The notes under the pieces: generated by a model
What the model was told of the DNA's origin: nothing
The model's database searches: none
Seen by the model: the letters and a program-made list of their open reading frames with translations, nothing else
Shown here: piece after piece, positions 1-9,052 of the stretch
Position numbering within the stretch: the first letter of the stretch is position 1
Layout: every line of letters begins with the position of its first letter
DNA from: Sulfolobus sp. S-194
GTDB lineage: Archaea; Thermoproteota; Thermoprotei_A; Sulfolobales; Sulfolobaceae
Assembly: GCF_012222305.1 (NCBI RefSeq)
Contig: NZ_CP035730.1
Coordinates: 558,001 to 622,000, forward strand
Direction of reading: 5' to 3'
Length of the DNA: 64,000 nt
Program-made: the position numbers and the translations under genes

Positions 1-1283
1 AAGGTACAGTAAATGAATTATTAAAAAGAGCTGATCAAAGGGGAAAAATAGACGAGGTTAAGGAACTCCTTAATATGAAAAGTTTTTGGGAAAAGGATGT
101 AAGATATTTAAGTGGTGGTGAATTACAGAAATTACTAATAGCAGCTACATTATTGAAGGACGCTGATATATATCTATTCGATGAGCCTTCGTCTTATCTT
201 GATATTAGGGAGAGAATAAATATGGCTTATGGAATACGCGAATTAACTAAAAATAAATATGTTTTGGTAGTAGAGCATGATCTGATTGTTCTAGATTATT
301 TAGCGGATTTAGTAAACATTATATATGGCAAGAGCTCTATTTATGGAAGGGTTTCTAAAACATATAGTAATAGGGTAGGAATTAATAATTTCTTAAGAGG
401 TTATTTACCAGCTGAAAATATGAAAATAAGACCAGACGAAATAAAGTTCAATTTGAAAGATCTTACAGATTTAGATTTTAATCCACAAGCTTTACAAAAA
501 GTTATTTGGACAGATATTACAAAGAAATTAGAGAGCTTTTATTTAGAAGTAAAAGGTGGTTATGCAAGAGAAGGAGAAGTAATAGGTATAGTGGGTCCTA
601 ATGGAATTGGTAAAACGACTTTTATGCGTATTTTAGTAGGTGAAATAAAACCTGATTCTGGCGAGGTCTTAACAGAGGGGCTTACATTAGCATACAAGCC
701 ACAGAAAATTGTTCCAGATTATGATGGAACTGTTCAACAATACTTAGAAAATGTAAGAAAAGACATATTATCATCTTCCTCCTGGTTCTACGAAGAAGTT
801 ATAAAAAGATTAAATTTACATAGAATTTTAGAATCATATGTAAAAGATTTAAGTGGTGGTGAATTACAGAAATTACTAATAGCAGCAACTCTTTCCAGAG
901 AAGCTGATCTTTACGTTTTGGATGAACCTTCCTCTTATCTCGATGTCGAAGAGAGATATATAGTCGCTAAAGCTATAAAGAGAGTTACGAGGGAGAGAAA
1001 AAGCGTTACTTTTATGGTAGATCATGATTTAGCTCTACATGATTATATAGCAGATAGAATAATGGTATTTTCTGGTACTCCTGGGTTTCATGGCATAGGT
1101 AAAACTCCACAAACTCTGAGTAGCGGTATGAATGAATTTCTAAAGGAATTAGGAATAACATTTAGAAGAGATATGGATACTGGAAGACCTAGAGTAAATA
1201 AACCAGGTAGTTATCTAGATAGATTACAAAAGGAAACAGGGGAATACTACTCTTTAAAGGTTGTAAAAGAAGAATCCGCATAA
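1..1283 (+). CDS. abce1: ABCE1/Rli1 ribosome-recycling ATPase (5' truncated)
   Basis: ABCE1 splits ribosomes after termination using two ABC ATPase domains and an N-terminal iron-sulfur domain. The reading frame is open from the first codon at base 3, so the true start and the FeS domain lie outside the window. What remains is the end of the first nucleotide-binding domain (signature LSGGELQK, Walker B FDEPSSYLD, then EHDL), the hinge, and the whole second domain (Walker A GPNGIGKTT, signature LSGGELQK, Walker B LDEPSSYLD). The duplicated LSGGELQK motif is diagnostic of this family. An ATG at 75 is internal. The gene is 5' of fbp on the same strand, about 30 bp away. Confidence 0.97.
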   Translation, partial: GTVNELLKRADQRGKIDEVKELLNMKSFWEKDVRYLSGGELQKLLIAATLLKDADIYLFDEPSSYLDIRERINMAYGIRELTKNKYVLVVEHDLIVLDYLADLVNIIYGKSSIYGRVSKTYSNRVGINNFLRGYLPAENMKIRPDEIKFNLKDLTDLDFNPQALQKVIWTDITKKLESFYLEVKGGYAREGEVIGIVGPNGIGKTTFMRILVGEIKPDSGEVLTEGLTLAYKPQKIVPDYDGTVQQYLENVRKDILSSSSWFYEEVIKRLNLHRILESYVKDLSGGELQKLLIAATLSREADLYVLDEPSSYLDVEERYIVAKAIKRVTRERKSVTFMVDHDLALHDYIADRIMVFSGTPGFHGIGKTPQTLSSGMNEFLKELGITFRRDMDTGRPRVNKPGSYLDRLQKETGEYYSLKVVKEESA

Positions 1284-1312
1284 AGTTTTTATCTGTATAG
1301 AGTAATAAGAAA

Positions 1313-2470
1313 GTGATGAAAACTACTATAAGTGTAATAAAGGCGGATATAGGAAGTTTAGCCGGGCATCATATAGTTCATCCAGATACTATGGCAGCCG
1401 CTAATAAAGTATTAGCTTCTGCTAAAGAGCAAGGAATAATTTTAGATTACTATATAACTCATGTAGGTGACGATCTTCAACTTATAATGACCCACACTAG
1501 GGGAGAACTGGATACTAGAGTTCATGAAACAGCTTGGAACGCATTTAAAGAAGCTGCAAAAATAGCTAAGGATCTAGGATTATATGCTGCAGGACAAGAT
1601 TTATTATCAGATTCATTTTCAGGTAACGTAAGAGGTTTAGGTCCAGGCGTAGCAGAAATGGAAATTGAAGAGAGAGCATCTGAACCTATAGCTATTTTCA
1701 TGGCTGATAAAACTGAGCCTGGTGCATATAATCTTCCATTATATAAGATATTTGCTGACCCGTTTAATACACCCGGCCTAGTCATTGATCCTACCATGCA
1801 TGGTGGTTTTAAGTTTGAGGTATTAGACGTTTATCAAGGAGAAGCAGTAATGCTTTCTGCACCTCAAGAAATCTATGATTTATTGGCACTCATTGGTACA
1901 CCAGCTAGATATGTTATAAGGAGGATATACAGAAACGAGGATAATTTATTAGCTGCTGTAGTTTCCATAGAAAGATTGAATTTAATAGCTGGAAAATATG
2001 TAGGTAAGGACGATCCTGTAATGATAGTTAGGTTACAACATGGTTTACCAGCTTTAGGCGAAGTATTAGAGGCTTTTGCTTTCCCACATTTAGTCCCTGG
2101 ATGGATGAGAGGTAGTCATTATGGTCCTTTAATGCCTGTATCTCAAAGAGATGCTAAGGCTACACGTTTTGATGGTCCACCAAGATTATTAGGCCTTGGT
2201 TTTAATGTGAAAAATGGAAGACTTGTTGGTCCCACAGATTTATTTGATGATCCAGCATTTGATGAAACAAGACGTCTTGCTAATATTGTTGCAGATTATA
2301 TGAGACGTCATGGTCCATTTATGCCACATAGATTAGAACCAACGGAAATGGAATATACTACATTACCTTTAATTTTAGAAAAACTAAAAGGTAGATTCAA
2401 AAAAGAATCGGATGTTTACAAAGCTAAAGAAAGTATTTATGCTAAAGAAGAAGGTCAAGGTCATGATTAA
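1313..2470 (+). CDS. fbp: Fructose-1,6-bisphosphate aldolase/phosphatase (bifunctional, archaeal class V)
   Basis: This cytosolic Mg-dependent enzyme condenses DHAP and GAP to fructose 1,6-bisphosphate and then dephosphorylates it to fructose 6-phosphate, making gluconeogenesis one-way. The 385-residue protein has the family length. The YVGK motif lies at residues 229-232 counted from the GTG. In this family that Lys forms the Schiff base of the aldolase step and the Tyr assists. Acidic Mg ligands lie at the N-terminus (KADIGS) and in HVGDD. The start is GTG at 1313 or the immediately following ATG at 1316. The sequence looks like the structurally characterised S. tokodaii protein from memory. 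Confidence 0.97.
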   Translation: MMKTTISVIKADIGSLAGHHIVHPDTMAAANKVLASAKEQGIILDYYITHVGDDLQLIMTHTRGELDTRVHETAWNAFKEAAKIAKDLGLYAAGQDLLSDSFSGNVRGLGPGVAEMEIEERASEPIAIFMADKTEPGAYNLPLYKIFADPFNTPGLVIDPTMHGGFKFEVLDVYQGEAVMLSAPQEIYDLLALIGTPARYVIRRIYRNEDNLLAAVVSIERLNLIAGKYVGKDDPVMIVRLQHGLPALGEVLEAFAFPHLVPGWMRGSHYGPLMPVSQRDAKATRFDGPPRLLGLGFNVKNGRLVGPTDLFDDPAFDETRRLANIVADYMRRHGPFMPHRLEPTEMEYTTLPLILEKLKGRFKKESDVYKAKESIYAKEEGQGHD

Positions 2471-2490
2471 TTTTTTCTTTCCCTTTCTTT
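2471..2490 (+). terminator. Pyrimidine/T-rich tract, likely terminator after fbp
   Basis: A run of T with scattered C directly follows the fbp stop codon and precedes the S17e gene. Archaeal RNA polymerase terminates at T-rich tracts without a hairpin, so this is a plausible terminator. Inference from base composition only. Confidence 0.4.
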
Positions 2491-2512
2491 ATCTTAATTT
2501 AAGGTGGTTTAT

Positions 2513-2749
2513 ATGGGCAATGTGTACACCAAAGATATAAAGAGAGTAGCCATGCAATTATATGAAAAATTTAAAGACCAAATTTCAACGGATTATCAAG
2601 CTAACAAAAAAATAGTTGATGCATATGTTGATGTCATGTCAAAAAAAGTTAGAAATAGAATAGCTGGTTACTTAACAAGATATGCAAAAATGCAAAGAAC
2701 TCAAGTTAAAAATGAGGTAGAAGAAGAATATATAGAGGGTGAAGGGTAA
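2513..2749 (+). CDS. rps17e: 30S ribosomal protein S17e
   Basis: Small-subunit ribosomal protein of archaea and eukaryotes. The 78-residue chain opens [11 protein letters not shown] and contains the conserved stretch [26 protein letters not shown] typical of S17e, with an acidic tail. The ATG at 2513 is preferred over the in-frame GTG at 2504 because a strong Shine-Dalgarno (AGGTGG, 2502-2507) sits just upstream and the family begins MG(R/N)V. The MoaD-like gene starts 4 bases after the stop, suggesting one transcript with translational coupling. Confidence 0.93.
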   Translation: MGNVYTKDIKRVAMQLYEKFKDQISTDYQANKKIVDAYVDVMSKKVRNRIAGYLTRYAKMQRTQVKNEVEEEYIEGEG

Positions 2750-2753
2750 ATAT

Positions 2754-3002
2754 ATGGTAAATATTATTTTTAAAGGTCCATTAGTAAATTATTTTGGAAC
2801 AGATAAACTTATTCTTAAAAATTCCTATAATAATATAGTAGATTTAATAAAAGAAATAGATAAGAATGATATTATAAGTCATGAGGGTAAAATAAAAGCG
2901 GGGTATATAATTCTTATAAATGGAAGAGATTATAGGATATACAATAAACAACTAGATGAAAATGATACAGTAGAAATACTTCCAATTAATCATGGAGGAT
3001 GA
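2754..3002 (+). CDS. MoaD/ThiS/Urm1-like ubiquitin-fold protein ending in Gly-Gly
   Basis: An 82-residue beta-grasp protein of the MoaD/ThiS family. It opens VNIIFKGPLVNYFG, has the usual 'ILINGRDY...NDTVEILPINHGG' end, and stops immediately after the Gly-Gly that is adenylated by E1/MoeB-like enzymes. Such proteins act as sulfur carriers (molybdopterin, tRNA thiolation) or as protein modifiers. A Urm1 modifier linked to the proteasome has been described in Sulfolobus acidocaldarius, and this gene lies near psmB, PAN and PAC2. ATG 2754 is preferred to GTG 2739 because a GGTG motif sits 12 bases upstream. Whether it is Urm1 or MoaD cannot be decided from sequence alone. Confidence 0.75.
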   Translation: MVNIIFKGPLVNYFGTDKLILKNSYNNIVDLIKEIDKNDIISHEGKIKAGYIILINGRDYRIYNKQLDENDTVEILPINHGG

Positions 3003-3006
3003 AAAA

Positions 3007-3375
3007 ATGGAGATTAGTGAGCTCTTGCCGGATATAGATGATATTAAAAAATATATTGGATTAAATGAGAATTGTATAGTTCAGATCATAGATTTTATAC
3101 CTAAGGATATTTTAGCTAGTTATGCTTGTGAAGTGTTCTTTTATTATTTAGATAAAGGATATAAAAACAGAATAAAATCTCCTGAAATATTTTTCTTAAC
3201 ATTATTATACGGATCACTTAATATAAATAAAATTCTAAATAAAATAAAAAATTCTCAAAAAAAGTATATTATAAAATGTTGCAGGAATGAGAAAAATAAT
3301 TATAAGAAAATTAACAAAGAAACCAGAATTCAGTTATCTAATATAGCTATTAATTCACTTGAGACTCTCATATAA
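3007..3375 (+). CDS. Probable KEOPS subunit Cgi121-like protein
   Basis: A 122-residue protein with the layout of archaeal Cgi121, the KEOPS subunit that binds the tRNA 3' end and activates Bud32. I see the acidic start, then the hallmark helix pattern around 'IKSPEIFFLTLLYGSLNINKIL', which resembles the family's 'E(I)LLYLSG..QI..AL' segment, and a basic C-terminus. The match is by eye and divergent. ATG 3007 is chosen over ATG 2992 because GGAGG at 2994-2998 is well spaced. The gene overlaps or abuts the MoaD-like gene and precedes a HerA-like ATPase. Kae1 and Bud32 lie at 62.1-63.7 kb. Confidence 0.5.
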   Translation: MEISELLPDIDDIKKYIGLNENCIVQIIDFIPKDILASYACEVFFYYLDKGYKNRIKSPEIFFLTLLYGSLNINKILNKIKNSQKKYIIKCCRNEKNNYKKINKETRIQLSNIAINSLETLI

Positions 3376-3393
3376 GTTTAGAACCAATATTAT

Positions 3394-5016
3394 ATGAATC
3401 AGAAATATGTTGCTTTTGTTCCTTTTATTATTGGTGCATATTTATTACTAACCTCTTTACATCTAATTAAATATAGCAATTTTATTATTTATATATTAGT
3501 ATTTTTAATAATTCTATTAATACTAATATATAAATTAAATCTTAATAATAGAATACAAAAAATAATGCTTAAATCAATCATAACTAATTCCATTTATGAA
3601 ATAGAAATAGAGAACCAAAAATACTACTTTGTAGGGTTCAGAATAATAGGAAAAGAAAATAACGAGGGAAAGATAGATTATAACTCTGAGCTTCAGCTAG
3701 CTATTGATACAATTAGAAGAAATAAGGAGAGGAATTTAAAAATAGCTATAGTTACTCTTTTAGATCCATCGCCCGGAAGTGCAATTATATTTTATACTAA
3801 AAAAGATAATAATTATGAAAATTTTAAAAATGAAATTATATTAACTAAAAATATGATTGAAAGTATTGCACCTCATATCACATTAGAACCCGTAGAACTA
3901 AAGACCGATACTGTATTTCCAATACCTAAAGTCTTAGGAAGTGTCTCATATGGCGGATATGTGGGTCAAATGAAATATGATATAAAAGCTAACCGCGTAA
4001 TTATTGGAGAATATGACATAGAACTAGGTAATATAATAGATTCTACTGAATTACCCATAGGGATAAGATCAAATGATGTTTTTAGGCATATAGGAATTTT
4101 TGGATCTACGGGAAGCGGCAAGTCAAATACAGCTGCACTAATTGCTAATGAACTTTATAAAAAAGGATTTGATGTAATTATATTAGACTGGCATGGGGAA
4201 TATAGGAATTTACTTCCTAAATTTAATTTGTATAATAATAAGAATTATCTAGTTCTAAATCCTATTGATATAGATGATTTAACAACTATGGATATAACAG
4301 AATTAATTGGTGATGTTCTAGAACTTACTGAACCACAAAAGTTTATACTTTACTTGGGTCTAGAAGCTTTAAATCAGATGAAGGAATTTAGTTTTAAATC
4401 ACTTTTGCAAATAATATCTGCAAATGTGCCAGATAATACCTATATGCAGAGAGATATTAAATTCGCTCTGATTAGAAAGATAATAATGATATTTTCTGGG
4501 TTAGGTGAAAAGCTCATATCATCGGAGAGTGGTTACACTTACTTAGATTTAGGTGAAAAATTAAGAGGAGGAAACATAATTGATTTAAGCTTTATTAGAA
4601 ATATAAAGCTTAGAAAATTATACGGCCTAATGATATTAAAGTTTTTATTAGAATACGTAATAGAAACCAAGAATAGAGACAGAAAAATACTTATTATAAT
4701 TGAGGAAGCTCAAAACTATTTTAGCCAATTGAATACTGTAATAAATAGAGCATTGCAAGAAATTAGAAAGTTTAATGTAGGATTATGTATAATATCTCAG
4801 AGTCCTTCTAATGTAGATCAAGAAGTTATTAAGAATACAAGTATAAAGATAATTCACTCTATTAAATCCAACATAGATAAAAAAGTTATTGCTGACTCAA
4901 TATCACTAGAAAAAGAAGAGATACAAATATTAGATAAACTTGATGTAGGAGAAGCCTTATTGGTTGCACCAAATTTAAGAAAAGAAACTCTAATAAAAGT
5001 AAAAAAAGTGAGTTAA
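3394..5016 (+). CDS. HerA-like/DUF87 ATPase with N-terminal membrane anchor
   Basis: A 540-residue HerA/FtsK-type P-loop ATPase. Residues about 4-50 contain two strongly hydrophobic segments, so the protein is probably membrane-tethered, unlike soluble HerA that works with NurA in end resection. Walker A is GSTGSGKSN near residue 237, followed by 'ILDWHGEYRN' typical of DUF87. Walker B is 'ILIIIEEAQNYF' near residue 433. The arginine-finger region 'REIRKFNVGLCIISQSP' follows. No nurA, mre11 or rad50 is adjacent. Its stop overlaps the stop of the convergent thermosome gene. Possible roles include DNA or protein translocation at the membrane; substrate unknown. Confidence 0.8.
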   Translation: MNQKYVAFVPFIIGAYLLLTSLHLIKYSNFIIYILVFLIILLILIYKLNLNNRIQKIMLKSIITNSIYEIEIENQKYYFVGFRIIGKENNEGKIDYNSELQLAIDTIRRNKERNLKIAIVTLLDPSPGSAIIFYTKKDNNYENFKNEIILTKNMIESIAPHITLEPVELKTDTVFPIPKVLGSVSYGGYVGQMKYDIKANRVIIGEYDIELGNIIDSTELPIGIRSNDVFRHIGIFGSTGSGKSNTAALIANELYKKGFDVIILDWHGEYRNLLPKFNLYNNKNYLVLNPIDIDDLTTMDITELIGDVLELTEPQKFILYLGLEALNQMKEFSFKSLLQIISANVPDNTYMQRDIKFALIRKIIMIFSGLGEKLISSESGYTYLDLGEKLRGGNIIDLSFIRNIKLRKLYGLMILKFLLEYVIETKNRDRKILIIIEEAQNYFSQLNTVINRALQEIRKFNVGLCIISQSPSNVDQEVIKNTSIKIIHSIKSNIDKKVIADSISLEKEEIQILDKLDVGEALLVAPNLRKETLIKVKKVS

Positions 5017-6671
5017 TCTTCTTCTTTCTTTTCTTCACTCTTAGATTCTCCGCCTTTGCTTTCTGACTTCTTTCCTGCGGCTATTAGATCATCAATTCTT
5101 AATATCAATGTTGCAGCTTCGGTTGCGGCTTTAATTGCATTCATCTTTACTACTGCAGGCTCTATTACCCCAAGTTTCCACATGTCCTCTACTTGACCAG
5201 TAAACACATTAATACCATACCATTTGTTTGCCTCATTCTCGTGGGCACTTCTTAACTTTACTAATAAATCAATAGGATCATAACCACCGTTTTCAATTAA
5301 TATCATTACAAGGTTTTCTAATGCTGATGCATAAGCTTCAATAGCTAGCTGTTCTTTGCCTCCAATTTGTGGTGCATATTTCCTTAATCTTTTTGCAATT
5401 TCCAATTCTACAGCTCCACCACCAGCTACAGCTCTACCATCTCTTATTACATCAGCTACAGTACCTAAAGCATCCCTCAGAGCTCTTTCCGTTTCATCAA
5501 CTACTCTTTCCAATCCGCCTCTTATTAGTATGCTAACGGATTTTGGATTCTTTGCACCTTCTACGAAAACCATCTTATCCTCTCCTACTTTTCTCTCCTC
5601 TACTAATGCAGCGTAGCCTAGGTCTTGCGAAGTCAATTCGTCAATATTTGATATAACTCTTCCTCCAGTAGCTCTGGCTAATTTTTCTAAATCGCTCTTC
5701 TTAGCTCTTCTAACTGCTAGTATACCTTTCTTAGCTAGATAGTGTTGTGCAACTTCATCAATACCTTTCTGACATATTACAACGTTAGCACCAGTAGCTG
5801 CAATCTTATCTACCTTTTCTTTCAGTATATTTTCTTCTTCTTCTAAGAATTTCTTCATTTGCGTAGGATCATTTATACGGATTTCTGCATCTAATTCTGG
5901 CTTTTCTACCTCTAAGGAAGCATCAAGCAATGCAATTTTTGCATTTTCTACTCTCTTAGGCATCCCAGGATGAACAACTTCTTTGTCGACAACAATTCCA
6001 TAAATTATTTGTGTATCATTAACACTACCACCATGTTTCTTAACTATTTGTACATTATCTAGATCAACGTACCACTTATCACCCCTTAATTCAGCTACTT
6101 GCGCTACTGCTTTTGCGACTATATCTGCAAGGTATTCCCTTGCTCCTGCTACTGCTTTACTATTTAGTGAGGTCATAGCAACTTTCTTTAATACATCCAT
6201 ATCATTAACAGATACTTTCTGAGCAATTTCTTCTATTGTTCTTAATGCTTGCTCTTCTGCCTTCTTATATCCACTAACAATTATTGTGGGATGAATCTCC
6301 TTATATAAGAGATCTTCTGCCTTTTTAGCTAATTCTCCAGCTAGAATTACAGCAGTTTTAGTACCATCAGCTGTCTCTTCATCTTGTCCTTTGGCTATTT
6401 GTACTAATAATTTAGCTGCTGGATGTTGTAAGTCCATTTTGTCAAGGATTGTAGCACCATCATTCGTAATAGTAATATCACCCAAACTATCAACTAACAT
6501 TTTATCCATTCCTCTAGGTCCATAAGTGCTTTTTAGAGCTTCTTCTACAGCTTTTACAGCAGCTATGTTTATTCTTAATGCTTCTTTTCCATATGTTCTA
6601 CTTGATCCTTCTTTTAAAATAATTACAGGTATACCTTCGGGTGTAGTTGCAACTGTAGCTGTGGTTGACAT
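5013..6671 (-). CDS. thsB: Thermosome (TF55) beta subunit, group II chaperonin
   Basis: Cytosolic ATP-driven double-ring chaperonin subunit that folds proteins and is heat-inducible in Sulfolobales. The chain (552 residues from ATG 6671) has [10 protein letters not shown], the ATP loop [26 protein letters not shown], and the C-terminal GGGAVE. Its N-terminus '[13 protein letters not shown]' matches TF55-beta rather than alpha or gamma. The longer frame back to 6692 is rejected because GGTGG lies directly upstream of ATG 6671 and the family starts there. The C-terminal tail is Lys/Glu/Ser rich instead of the classical GGM repeat. It is transcribed toward the HerA-like gene. Confidence 0.97.
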   Translation of the reverse strand: MSTTATVATTPEGIPVIILKEGSSRTYGKEALRINIAAVKAVEEALKSTYGPRGMDKMLVDSLGDITITNDGATILDKMDLQHPAAKLLVQIAKGQDEETADGTKTAVILAGELAKKAEDLLYKEIHPTIIVSGYKKAEEQALRTIEEIAQKVSVNDMDVLKKVAMTSLNSKAVAGAREYLADIVAKAVAQVAELRGDKWYVDLDNVQIVKKHGGSVNDTQIIYGIVVDKEVVHPGMPKRVENAKIALLDASLEVEKPELDAEIRINDPTQMKKFLEEEENILKEKVDKIAATGANVVICQKGIDEVAQHYLAKKGILAVRRAKKSDLEKLARATGGRVISNIDELTSQDLGYAALVEERKVGEDKMVFVEGAKNPKSVSILIRGGLERVVDETERALRDALGTVADVIRDGRAVAGGGAVELEIAKRLRKYAPQIGGKEQLAIEAYASALENLVMILIENGGYDPIDLLVKLRSAHENEANKWYGINVFTGQVEDMWKLGVIEPAVVKMNAIKAATEAATLILRIDDLIAAGKKSESKGGESKSEEKKEED

Positions 6672-6703
6672 TTTTTCCACCGCTGAAAGCACATAAGAAG
6701 TGC

Positions 6704-6713
6704 TTATATAAAA
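6704..6713 (-). promoter_or_regulatory. TATA box of thsB
   Basis: Read on the minus strand, TTTTATATAA lies about 35 bases upstream of the thermosome ATG. That places the start site near 6682, only about 10 nt before the start codon, with room for the GGTGG ribosome-binding site. Assignment is by position and consensus; heat-shock regulation is family knowledge. Confidence 0.6.
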
Positions 6714-6852
6714 AATTTTCTGTTAATATTTTGCGTGAATTTATACCGTAGTGATTTAATGCAATATCTTAATTCTTTATATAATAAAAGTTGTATTTAA
6801 AGAAGTAGAAAGAATAATGCTTTTGTTAAATATTATAAAAACTATTAATAGC

Positions 6853-7386
6853 TCACTTTTCTATTTTATTTTTTAAAATATATTGTATTTTAGTTTTTTC
6901 ATTAATTTTTATTTTAGATAATATTTTATTCATATATTTATTGCTAATATTTAAATATCTTGATAATCTGTTAAATTCTTTTTTATCATAAAAATATAAC
7001 GCAATTGCCAATTTATATTTAATGCTTTTTGAATGAAATCGTGGAAGAATATCAATAGCATCATATAATAATAATAATTTCTCGTTATTTTCCAAAAATT
7101 TCATTGCATTCAACGAAGTCTCTTTAATTAATGAGCCGTTATATATAATTGTAGGTTGTAATTTATTTCTTCTACCTTTAAGAGTTTTATTCTTGAATTC
7201 CTTAATTCTTTTAGTTTTAGAGAAAAAATCAAAATATAAAGTTTCTGGAAAATAAACACTTTCCTCATAATTAGTAGAATCTTCGTAATATATCTTATCA
7301 ATTACTGAACCGCAATTTGTACAAACTAAATTGCCATTTTTATAATCCCAAATTAAATTCTCACTTTCACAATATGGACACTTCAT
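6853..7386 (-). CDS. tfb3: TFB3, truncated TFIIB paralogue (DNA-damage response activator)
   Basis: A 177-residue protein with a TFIIB zinc ribbon (CPYC at residues 3-6, CTNC near residue 22) followed by a Lys/Asn/Tyr-rich region with no full pair of cyclin repeats. This is the architecture of Sulfolobales TFB3, which works with TFB1 to activate UV-inducible genes such as pili and DNA-import operons. The position next to thsB and the structural tRNA endonuclease gene agrees with the neighbourhood I recall in other Sulfolobus genomes. The zinc ribbon keeps all four Cys, unlike TFB1 at 53.4 kb. The start ATG 7386 is close to a TATA-like element. Confidence 0.8.
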   Translation of the reverse strand: MKCPYCESENLIWDYKNGNLVCTNCGSVIDKIYYEDSTNYEESVYFPETLYFDFFSKTKRIKEFKNKTLKGRRNKLQPTIIYNGSLIKETSLNAMKFLENNEKLLLLYDAIDILPRFHSKSIKYKLAIALYFYDKKEFNRLSRYLNISNKYMNKILSKIKINEKTKIQYILKNKIEK

Positions 7387-7450
7387 AAGTATATAGGATT
7401 CCTAAAGTATATATGATACTTATAAGGTATAACTTACTATAGAGACCCAG
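7387..7450. promoter_or_regulatory. Divergent promoter with a palindromic TATA element (tfb3 / endA structural subunit)
   Basis: The 64-bp gap between the two divergent starts contains CTTATAAG at 7419-7426, a perfect palindrome. It lies 29 bases from the ATG at 7451 and about 36 bases from the ATG at 7386. It could therefore serve as the TATA box for both genes: leaderless on the plus strand and a leader of about 10 nt on the minus strand. The position fits archaeal promoter spacing. Shared use is inference. Confidence 0.55.
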
Positions 7451-7729
7451 ATGAATGAAGATATTGATATGTTAATAATAGCAAACGATCTTAAGCAAAG
7501 AGGAAGAAAATCAGTAATTAGTGGAAAATTTATTTTCATTAGCATGTCAAATGAGTATGAATATGTAATATATCCTGTAAATGAAAATAAAACCCTTAGT
7601 GTAAAAGAGTTGGAAGAGTTTGTGGATTTTTCTAATAGAATTAAGAAAAAAGGTGTGATTGCAATAGTGGACAAATATGGTGATGTGACATACTATTTAT
7701 TATCCGAAATAAATTTAGGTAAAAAGTGA
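7451..7729 (+). CDS. tRNA-splicing endonuclease, structural (beta) subunit
   Basis: A 92-residue protein matching the C-terminal domain of EndA: 'DLKQRGRKSVISGKFIF', then a 'LSVKELEEFVDFSNRIKKKGVIAIVDKYGDVTYYLL' strand/helix pattern. It lacks the catalytic Tyr-His-Lys set that is present in the 58.9 kb gene. In Crenarchaeota the enzyme is a heterotetramer of catalytic and structural subunits, so this is the structural partner that lets the enzyme cut relaxed bulge-helix-bulge motifs. It starts about 29 bases from a TATA box (probably leaderless) and lies 7 bases before hisS. Confidence 0.8.
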   Translation: MNEDIDMLIIANDLKQRGRKSVISGKFIFISMSNEYEYVIYPVNENKTLSVKELEEFVDFSNRIKKKGVIAIVDKYGDVTYYLLSEINLGKK

Positions 7730-7736
7730 GTAAGAA

Positions 7737-9017
7737 ATGATTTCTTACGAGCCAGTAAGAGGAATGAAAGACTATTATGGCGAAGAGCTTTATAAAATAA
7801 AAGTAGTCGAGAATGCGTTTCTGAAAATTGTAAAACTAGCTGGATACCAAGAAGTGGAAACACCTATTGTAGAGGATTTTCAACTATTCGCTTTAAAAGG
7901 AGGAGAAGAACTTAGAAATACAATGTATGTTTTTAAAGATAAGGCAGGTAGAGAAGTTGCATTAAGACCCGAGTTCACACCTAGTATAGTTAGATTTTAT
8001 CTTAATTCATTACAACATTTACCTAAGCCTATACGCCTATACTATTTAGGAACTGTATATAGATACGATGAGCCTCAATTTGGTAGATATAGAGAGTTTA
8101 GGCAAGCTGGTATAGAGTTATTAGGATCTTCTAATATTTATTCGGATTTAGAAATCTTACAAATACTAATAGAGATATATAGGGAATTAAATCTTATAAA
8201 TAAAATTAGACTAAAAATAAATAATATTTCATTGATAAGAAAAATACTTAATAAATTAAATATGAATGATAATCTTCAAGAACATTTTTTACATCTAATA
8301 GATAAAGGAAAAAGTGATGAGGCGTTATCACTTTTACCAAATTCAGAATATACAGAACTTATAACTAACATTCTAGGTGTAAGTAATTTAGATATCTCAA
8401 GATATGATAAAATTAAAGAAGATCTTACAGAAAAATATAATTTGAAAGATTTAGTTCAAGATCTAGATAGAGTTATGTTACTCAAAAATATATTAGATAA
8501 TCTAGGTGTAAATTCATATATAGACTTAGGTTTTGTTAGAGGTTTAGCTTACTATACTGGTTTAATATTTGAAGTATTACATCCTTCTGTTTCTTTTAGT
8601 ATTGCCGGTGGAGGAAGATATGATAACCTTGTAGAACTGTATGGTGGTCCTCAAACTCCAGCTATAGGTTTTGCTATAGGAGTTGAGAGGACAGCATTAG
8701 TACTTGAGGAGCCTAATATTGTAAAAGAGAAGCAAAACAAAATAGGTGTAATAGTTTTATCAGACGAAGCTATACTATATGCTATTAAAATAGTGGATAA
8801 ATTAAGATCAAATAATTATATTGCTACGATTAATTTAAAATCTATATCAATTTCTAAATTAATTCCTTCTTATGCTGAGGAAGGATACTCGTTCTTAATT
8901 TTCATAGGTAAAAAGGAATATGAAGATAAAACTGTAACTTTGAAAAATCTCAGTACAAAAGAGCAAGTGACTATTAAGGAAGAAAACCTTTTGGACTATC
9001 TTAAGCAAATAATTTAA
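7737..9017 (+). CDS. hisS: Histidyl-tRNA synthetase
   Basis: Class II synthetase charging tRNA-His in the cytosol. The 426 residues include motif 1 near 'VETPIVEDFQLF', motif 2 'YRYDEPQFGRYREFRQ', the histidine-specific 'RGLAYYTGLIFEV', and motif 3 'GGGRYDNL...AIGFAIGVER', followed by an anticodon-binding domain. The length is normal. The ATG starts 7 bases after the endA structural-subunit stop, so the two tRNA genes are probably cotranscribed. Confidence 0.96.
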   Translation: MISYEPVRGMKDYYGEELYKIKVVENAFLKIVKLAGYQEVETPIVEDFQLFALKGGEELRNTMYVFKDKAGREVALRPEFTPSIVRFYLNSLQHLPKPIRLYYLGTVYRYDEPQFGRYREFRQAGIELLGSSNIYSDLEILQILIEIYRELNLINKIRLKINNISLIRKILNKLNMNDNLQEHFLHLIDKGKSDEALSLLPNSEYTELITNILGVSNLDISRYDKIKEDLTEKYNLKDLVQDLDRVMLLKNILDNLGVNSYIDLGFVRGLAYYTGLIFEVLHPSVSFSIAGGGRYDNLVELYGGPQTPAIGFAIGVERTALVLEEPNIVKEKQNKIGVIVLSDEAILYAIKIVDKLRSNNYIATINLKSISISKLIPSYAEEGYSFLIFIGKKEYEDKTVTLKNLSTKEQVTIKEENLLDYLKQII

Positions 9018-9052
9018 GTTATCAAATAATCATTTTCATGGGTTATTAAAAC

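Noticed and set aside
3394-5016. Canonical HerA of the HerA-NurA resection pair
   Set aside because: The N-terminal membrane segments and absence of nurA, mre11 and rad50 argue against the canonical role.
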